Source: Bacillus fungorum
GTDB taxonomy: Bacteria; Bacillota; Bacilli; Bacillales; Bacillaceae_G
DNA length: 64,000 bases
Assembly (NCBI RefSeq): GCF_002746455.1
Contig: NZ_NWUW01000019.1
Coordinates: forward strand, 1-64,000
Direction: 5' to 3'
The notes under the pieces were generated by a model. The model had not been told where the DNA came from and ran no database searches. It saw nothing but the letters and a program-made list of their open reading frames with translations. A program made the translations under genes and the position numbers. Positions 60,283 through 64,000 of this stretch are shown here, piece by piece. Position 1 is the stretch's first letter; each line of letters begins with the position of its first letter.

Positions 60283-61215
60283 ATGTTAGTCATAGATCAT
60301 ATTACGAAATCATTTGGTAAGAAGGAAATCATAAAAAATGTTTCTTTTGAAGTGAAAAAAGGTGAAACATTTGGATTGCTTGGTCCAAATGGAGCGGGAA
60401 AATCAACGACGATATCAATGATTTGCGGGTTAATTCCATATGATAGTGGTGATATAAAAATTGGTGGGAAATCTGTAAAAGAATATCCATTAGAAGCGAA
60501 GAAGAAAATTGGTATTGTTCCGCAAGATATTGCGTTGTATCCGACACTTTCAGCGAAGGACAATTTGGTTTTTTGGGGAAAGATGTACGGTTTAAATGGA
60601 AGGGTTGCAAAAGAGCGAGCGGAGGAAGTATTAGCTTACGTCGGTTTACAGGACCGTGGAAAAGATAAAATTGAAACATTTTCGGGTGGAATGAAAAGGC
60701 GTATTAATATTGGCGCAGCACTTATGCATGAACCAGAGTTATTAATTATGGATGAACCAACGGTTGGGATTGATCCGCAATCAAGAAATCATATTTTAGA
60801 GACTGTTAAGAAATTAAATGAAAAAGGGATGACAGTTATTTATACGAGTCATTACATGGAAGAAGTAGAGTACTTATGTGAACGAATTGCAATTGTTGAT
60901 CACGGAAAGGTAATTGCATTAGGAACGAAAAGAGAGCTATGCAATCGCCTGACAGATGGATTTATAGTGAAATTGCAATTAAATCGCTATAGTACGGAAT
61001 TGCTACAAAAGTTGAAAGCACTATCTGTCGTTGAACGGATTATTTTTGATGAAGATAATAGCACGATTGATATTGGACTAAATGGTGGCGAGGCCATTGG
61101 GACAGTTGTGTCAGTAGTTGTGGAGAACAGCGCTCAAATTTTAAAGCTTGAAGTGCAAGAACCAAATTTAGAGGCACTCTTTTTACAATTAACAGGACGT
61201 TCACTTCGTGATTAA
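60283..61215 (+). CDS. ABC exporter ATPase
   Basis: A 310-residue ATPase of the antibiotic/Na+ export (DrrA/CcmA-like) type: Walker A GPNGAGKS (34-41), Q-loop IVPQD, signature FSGGMKRR, Walker B LLIMDEPTVGID, and a C-terminal regulatory domain. First of three genes with two permeases. In view of the adjacent two-component system its likely role is export of, or defence against, an antimicrobial compound; substrate unknown. Start follows AAAGGGGCTGAATCAGT. Confidence 0.94.
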   Translation: MLVIDHITKSFGKKEIIKNVSFEVKKGETFGLLGPNGAGKSTTISMICGLIPYDSGDIKIGGKSVKEYPLEAKKKIGIVPQDIALYPTLSAKDNLVFWGKMYGLNGRVAKERAEEVLAYVGLQDRGKDKIETFSGGMKRRINIGAALMHEPELLIMDEPTVGIDPQSRNHILETVKKLNEKGMTVIYTSHYMEEVEYLCERIAIVDHGKVIALGTKRELCNRLTDGFIVKLQLNRYSTELLQKLKALSVVERIIFDEDNSTIDIGLNGGEAIGTVVSVVVENSAQILKLEVQEPNLEALFLQLTGRSLRD

Positions 61216-61230
61216 GGAGGTTAGTGCGAG

Positions 61231-62427
61231 ATGAAAAGTTTCATTATTGCATGGAAAGATTTAAAAATACGTTTAATTGATCGACGCGGATTTATGATGA
61301 TGTTAATTATGCCGCTTTTATTAACAGCGATTTTAGGTTCAGCGTTAAGTAATGTATTTGATAATGGTGGACTACCGAAAACAGTGATTGGCTATTATCA
61401 AGTGGGAACTGATGAGTTTGCAGATGTCTTTCAAAAAGACGTATTACAATCTAAAGAATTAAAAGATGATGTGAAAGTAAAGGTAGTTAATTCTCAGGAA
61501 GAGCTTGAAGATATGTTAAAGGAAAAGAAAATCGATGTGGGAATCGTCATCCCAAATAAATGGAGCGAACAAGTGCAAGATGGAAAATTAAAAGAACCTA
61601 AGGTGCTTGTAGACCCATCAAAAGATATACAAGCGAAAATTGCTGAATCAATGATCCGATCCTTTTCAGAACGTGTTCAAACAGTCGCAGTATCTACTAA
61701 AAGTGTTGTAACAGAATTAGTAAAATCTCAGCAGGGTGATGTAGCACAAGTTGCTAAAGAGGTAAGTGGAAGTTTACAGGCGATAGCAACTACAAATGCG
61801 GATAACCTTGAAAAAGGAAAGATAGGTAAAAAAACAGTTGCAGCGATGCAGTATTATGCAGCGGCGATGTTAGTCATGTTTTTACTATATAACATAACAG
61901 TAGGTGCAAAGTCAGTTGTCACAGAACAACGAACTGAAACGTTGGCGCGTTTGTTCAGTACACCGACGAGTTCATTTTCAATTTTATTTGGGAAGTTTTT
62001 AGGTACATTACTATTTGCTTGTATACAATTGGGAATATTTATAGTTGCTACACACTTTATGTTTCACGTGGAGTGGGGGGAAGATGTATCTCAAATAGTA
62101 GTGTTGGGAATTTCATATGCAATTTGTGTTTCTGGTTTATCTATGTTAATTGCAGCCTTTATCCATGAGGAAAAAACGGCAGATGTAATGGGAGGAATCG
62201 GTATTCAAATACTCGCTATATTAGGAGGATCGATGTTACCGATTTACGTATTCCCTGATACACTTCAAACCATTGGGAATGTTGCTCCGAATAAATGGGC
62301 ACTTACAAGCTTCTTAAATATTATGTCGGGAACATCTTGGGATGTGCTAATCCCTGTTATTTTTAGTTTATGTAGTGCAGGAATTGTCTCCGTTATGATA
62401 GGAACATTACGTTTACGTACGAGATAG
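61231..62427 (+). CDS. ABC-2 type permease (exporter subunit 1)
   Basis: A 398-residue ABC-2 permease: one N-terminal TM (GFMMMLIMPLLLTAILGSAL), a large extracytoplasmic domain (~residues 45-190), then five TMs with VVTEQRTETLARLFSTPTSS, typical of the YhfE/YvfS-like exporters. It lies 15 bp after the ATPase gene with AAGGAGG before the start. Paired with the next gene as a heterodimer. Confidence 0.92.
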   Translation: MKSFIIAWKDLKIRLIDRRGFMMMLIMPLLLTAILGSALSNVFDNGGLPKTVIGYYQVGTDEFADVFQKDVLQSKELKDDVKVKVVNSQEELEDMLKEKKIDVGIVIPNKWSEQVQDGKLKEPKVLVDPSKDIQAKIAESMIRSFSERVQTVAVSTKSVVTELVKSQQGDVAQVAKEVSGSLQAIATTNADNLEKGKIGKKTVAAMQYYAAAMLVMFLLYNITVGAKSVVTEQRTETLARLFSTPTSSFSILFGKFLGTLLFACIQLGIFIVATHFMFHVEWGEDVSQIVVLGISYAICVSGLSMLIAAFIHEEKTADVMGGIGIQILAILGGSMLPIYVFPDTLQTIGNVAPNKWALTSFLNIMSGTSWDVLIPVIFSLCSAGIVSVMIGTLRLRTR

Positions 62428-62436
62428 GAGGGGGAA

Positions 62437-63585
62437 ATGATGAAGAAGGTTTGGGCACTTTGTTGGCTAGAGTTAAAACAAATTTTAATAAAACCACAAA
62501 GTTATATACTCATGTTTGGAATGCCTATTATTTTTACACTCATTTTCGGCGGACTTTTAGGTGGAAGTGGGAATACGAAAGTAAATGTTAGCTTAGTAGA
62601 TGAAGATGGTTCTGTATTATCTAGAAAGTATTACGAGGACATAAAGAAAAGTGACTTAATTTCTATAGAGAAGGTAACGTATAAGGAAGGCAAACAGAAG
62701 CTTGAAAACAAAAAATCATCCGGCATAGTTATTATTCGGAAAGACTTTCAAAAGAGTATGCTTGATGGAAGGGTAGAAAGTATTCAGTTTCAAGCCAGTG
62801 CTGATTTTACTGGTGGAACTTCTGTAGAGCAAGTATTGGCAAGTGCATTAAAAAAAATGGAGATAGAAGTTAGTGCAGCGAGAGATTTTGAGAAGAAAAG
62901 TAACACTTCGTGGGAAATAATGTATAAAGAAATCTATACAAAAATAGAACCTATTTCGATTCAAAAAGAGTCAATTTCACATGATGATCAAAAGTTAAAT
63001 AACGTTACAGGGCGAGCGGCAGGCTTTTCAATTCTATTCGTTATGATTGTTATGTTAAGTGCGACGGGGACTATTTTGAAAGCTAGACAACTTGGTGTTT
63101 GGTCTCGTTTATTAGAAGCGCCAGTTTCAAAAGTGCAAATACTAACGGGATATATCCTTTCATTCTTTTTAATAGGGTGGATTCAATTTGGTGTTCTAAT
63201 GATATTAACGCATTCCTTATTTGACGTGCAGTGGGGAAATTTATTAGGGGTTATTATACTCGTTTCCGTATTATTATTAGCTGTCATTGGTCTAGCCTTA
63301 TTATTAGCAAGCATCGTGAAAACAACAGAACAACAGTCTGCATTAGGTAATATCGTTGTGATTTCAACATGCATGATTGGTGGCCTTTATTGGCCGATTG
63401 AAATTGAACCAGCATGGATGCAGACGGCAGCAAATTTTGTTCCGCAAACTTGGGCGATGCGTGGCTTTACGGAGTTAATTGTAAGGGGAGGTACATTAGC
63501 GGATATAGGAGGATATATTGGTATACTCATTTTATTTGCAGGGGTCTTTTTCATAATTAGTTTAACAAGAATACGTTACGACTGA
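62437..63585 (+). CDS. ABC-2 type permease (exporter subunit 2)
   Basis: A 382-residue ABC-2 permease with the same plan as the preceding one (N-terminal YILMFGMPIIFTLIFGGLLG, extracytoplasmic domain, five C-terminal TMs, ILKARQLGVWSRLLEAPVSK). It follows 9 bp later with AGGAGGGGGAA. Two adjacent ATGs (62437 and 62440) are possible; I use the first. End of the operon. Confidence 0.92.
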   Translation: MMKKVWALCWLELKQILIKPQSYILMFGMPIIFTLIFGGLLGGSGNTKVNVSLVDEDGSVLSRKYYEDIKKSDLISIEKVTYKEGKQKLENKKSSGIVIIRKDFQKSMLDGRVESIQFQASADFTGGTSVEQVLASALKKMEIEVSAARDFEKKSNTSWEIMYKEIYTKIEPISIQKESISHDDQKLNNVTGRAAGFSILFVMIVMLSATGTILKARQLGVWSRLLEAPVSKVQILTGYILSFFLIGWIQFGVLMILTHSLFDVQWGNLLGVIILVSVLLLAVIGLALLLASIVKTTEQQSALGNIVVISTCMIGGLYWPIEIEPAWMQTAANFVPQTWAMRGFTELIVRGGTLADIGGYIGILILFAGVFFIISLTRIRYD

Positions 63586-63637
63586 AAAAAGAAAGCAGAG
63601 TTACAGCTTTACGCGCTGAATTCTGCTTTCTTTTTGC
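63584..63637. terminator. Bidirectional terminator after the exporter operon
   Basis: AAAAAGAAAGCAGA and TCTGCTTTCTTTTT form the arms around a ~20-nt loop with further pairing; it also closes the convergent small membrane gene. Confidence 0.88.
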
Positions 63638-63798
63638 GTGGTATCTTCCTTTGTTGAAATGATAATAGCGATCCCGAGCATAATAAAAAAAGCTAAAAAG
63701 AGGACGAACTTTGGGAAGAATGGGAATAGTAATAGCGCCCCAACTATCATAATTGTTAATAATACGTAGTGTAGGACGTATTGAAATAGGTTGTCCAT
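63601..63798 (-). CDS. Small two-TM membrane protein
   Basis: A 65-residue protein with two hydrophobic helices (YVLHYVLLTIMIVGALLLF and FVLFLAFFIMLGIAIIIS) and a charged tail (TKEDTTQKESRIQRVKL). Start at 63798 follows AAAGGGGGCGAAAAC; a longer frame upstream has no site. No family recognised. Confidence 0.72.
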   Translation of the reverse strand: MDNLFQYVLHYVLLTIMIVGALLLFPFFPKFVLFLAFFIMLGIAIIISTKEDTTQKESRIQRVKL

Positions 63799-63930
63799 GT
63801 TTTCGCCCCCTTTTTGGTAATTGGTTATTAGTATTCTATGTTTCATGCTGAACGAATAGAAGTGAATTTTTAAGTTTTTTCATACGAAATAAAAGAGAAC
63901 GATTGACATGTTTGGAGGAAAGGAATAATC

Positions 63931-64000
63931 TTGAAATTAATTCATACTATTTACATAGGAAAAATAAACATAGTTACAGGGATGGGGCTATGTTCCCACA
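63931..64000 (+). CDS. Possible start of a gene running off the window
   Basis: TTG 63931 lies 7 nt after GGAGGAAAGG and opens a frame (starting MKLIHTIYIGKINIVTGMG) that stays open to the window end. Only 23 codons are visible, so this is tentative and no product can be named. Confidence 0.35.
   Translation, partial: MKLIHTIYIGKINIVTGMGLCSH

Overview
This window is chromosomal DNA of a low-GC Bacillus, almost certainly a member of the Bacillus cereus group (B. cereus, B. thuringiensis, B. anthracis and relatives). The group assignment rests on one full and one internally deleted copy of the bcr1 repeat, which is known only from this group, and on the gene order cdaA-cdaR-glmM followed by a glmS ribozyme and glmS. 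Almost all genes have strong AGGAGG-type ribosome binding sites and many gene ends carry a rho-independent terminator.

Layout. 1-1137: the tail of an rRNA operon (23S end, 5S) and a nine-gene tRNA cluster. 1252-9665: housekeeping genes: glycerate kinase, arginase, the c-di-AMP/amino-sugar operon cdaA-cdaR-glmM, then glmS under its self-cleaving ribozyme. 9945-25732: accessory and envelope genes: a frameshifted S9 peptidase, DUF4256, DoxX behind a large palindrome, an ECF sigma/anti-sigma pair, lipoproteins, an SDR ending in bcr1, an FAD oxidase with a half-length MFS protein, a Bcr/CflA efflux pump and DUF3951. 25902-36750: two SAM-I riboswitches, one in front of a complete Opp-type peptide ABC operon and one on the other strand in front of a lone peptide-binding lipoprotein; between them lie YusW, an AraC remnant, TetR plus a YhgE-like exporter, and a fragment of another binding protein. 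36896-42445: aldo-keto reductase, proC, glcU and a molybdate system (modB, modA, divergent YvgK-like regulator) around a perfect 23-bp inverted repeat. 42446-56145: the most unusual part, with repeated cassettes of very short peptide genes. 56271-63585: an ABC-F protein behind a possible attenuator, a NarL-type two-component system and a three-gene drug/antibiotic-type ABC exporter.

Main discovery. Between 42.5 and 55.9 kb the same promoter occurs eight times: an inverted repeat CTTACA-N4-TGTAAG, then a GTAA(T/G) element and TAATTCGATAGT, then exactly 17 bp after TAGTNN a -10 box (TACAAT or TATAAT type). It drives at least seven intact tiny genes (25-40 codons), a YxeA-family protein, one decayed cassette and one apparently non-coding transcript. 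The inverted repeat resembles the operators of BceR-type response regulators, which answer to peptide antibiotics, but no BceRS pair is in the window. Five of the tiny peptides share a core (hydrophobic stretch, L-[VI]-[DN]-[AG]-[KQ]-[AS]-V, then LN near the C-terminus) and form a family I do not recognise. Two cassettes flank plsC as a duplication, one was cut by bcr1 and one is a relic, so the family is turning over.

Other points: a large hairpin between the glmS ribozyme and the glmS start; several genes in decay (S9 peptidase, TatD, AraC, OppA fragment); and operator-like palindromes in front of doxX, modA/yvgK, the LysR/EamA pair and the LacI-neighbour PH-domain gene. All assignments come from reading the sequence; no database search was run.
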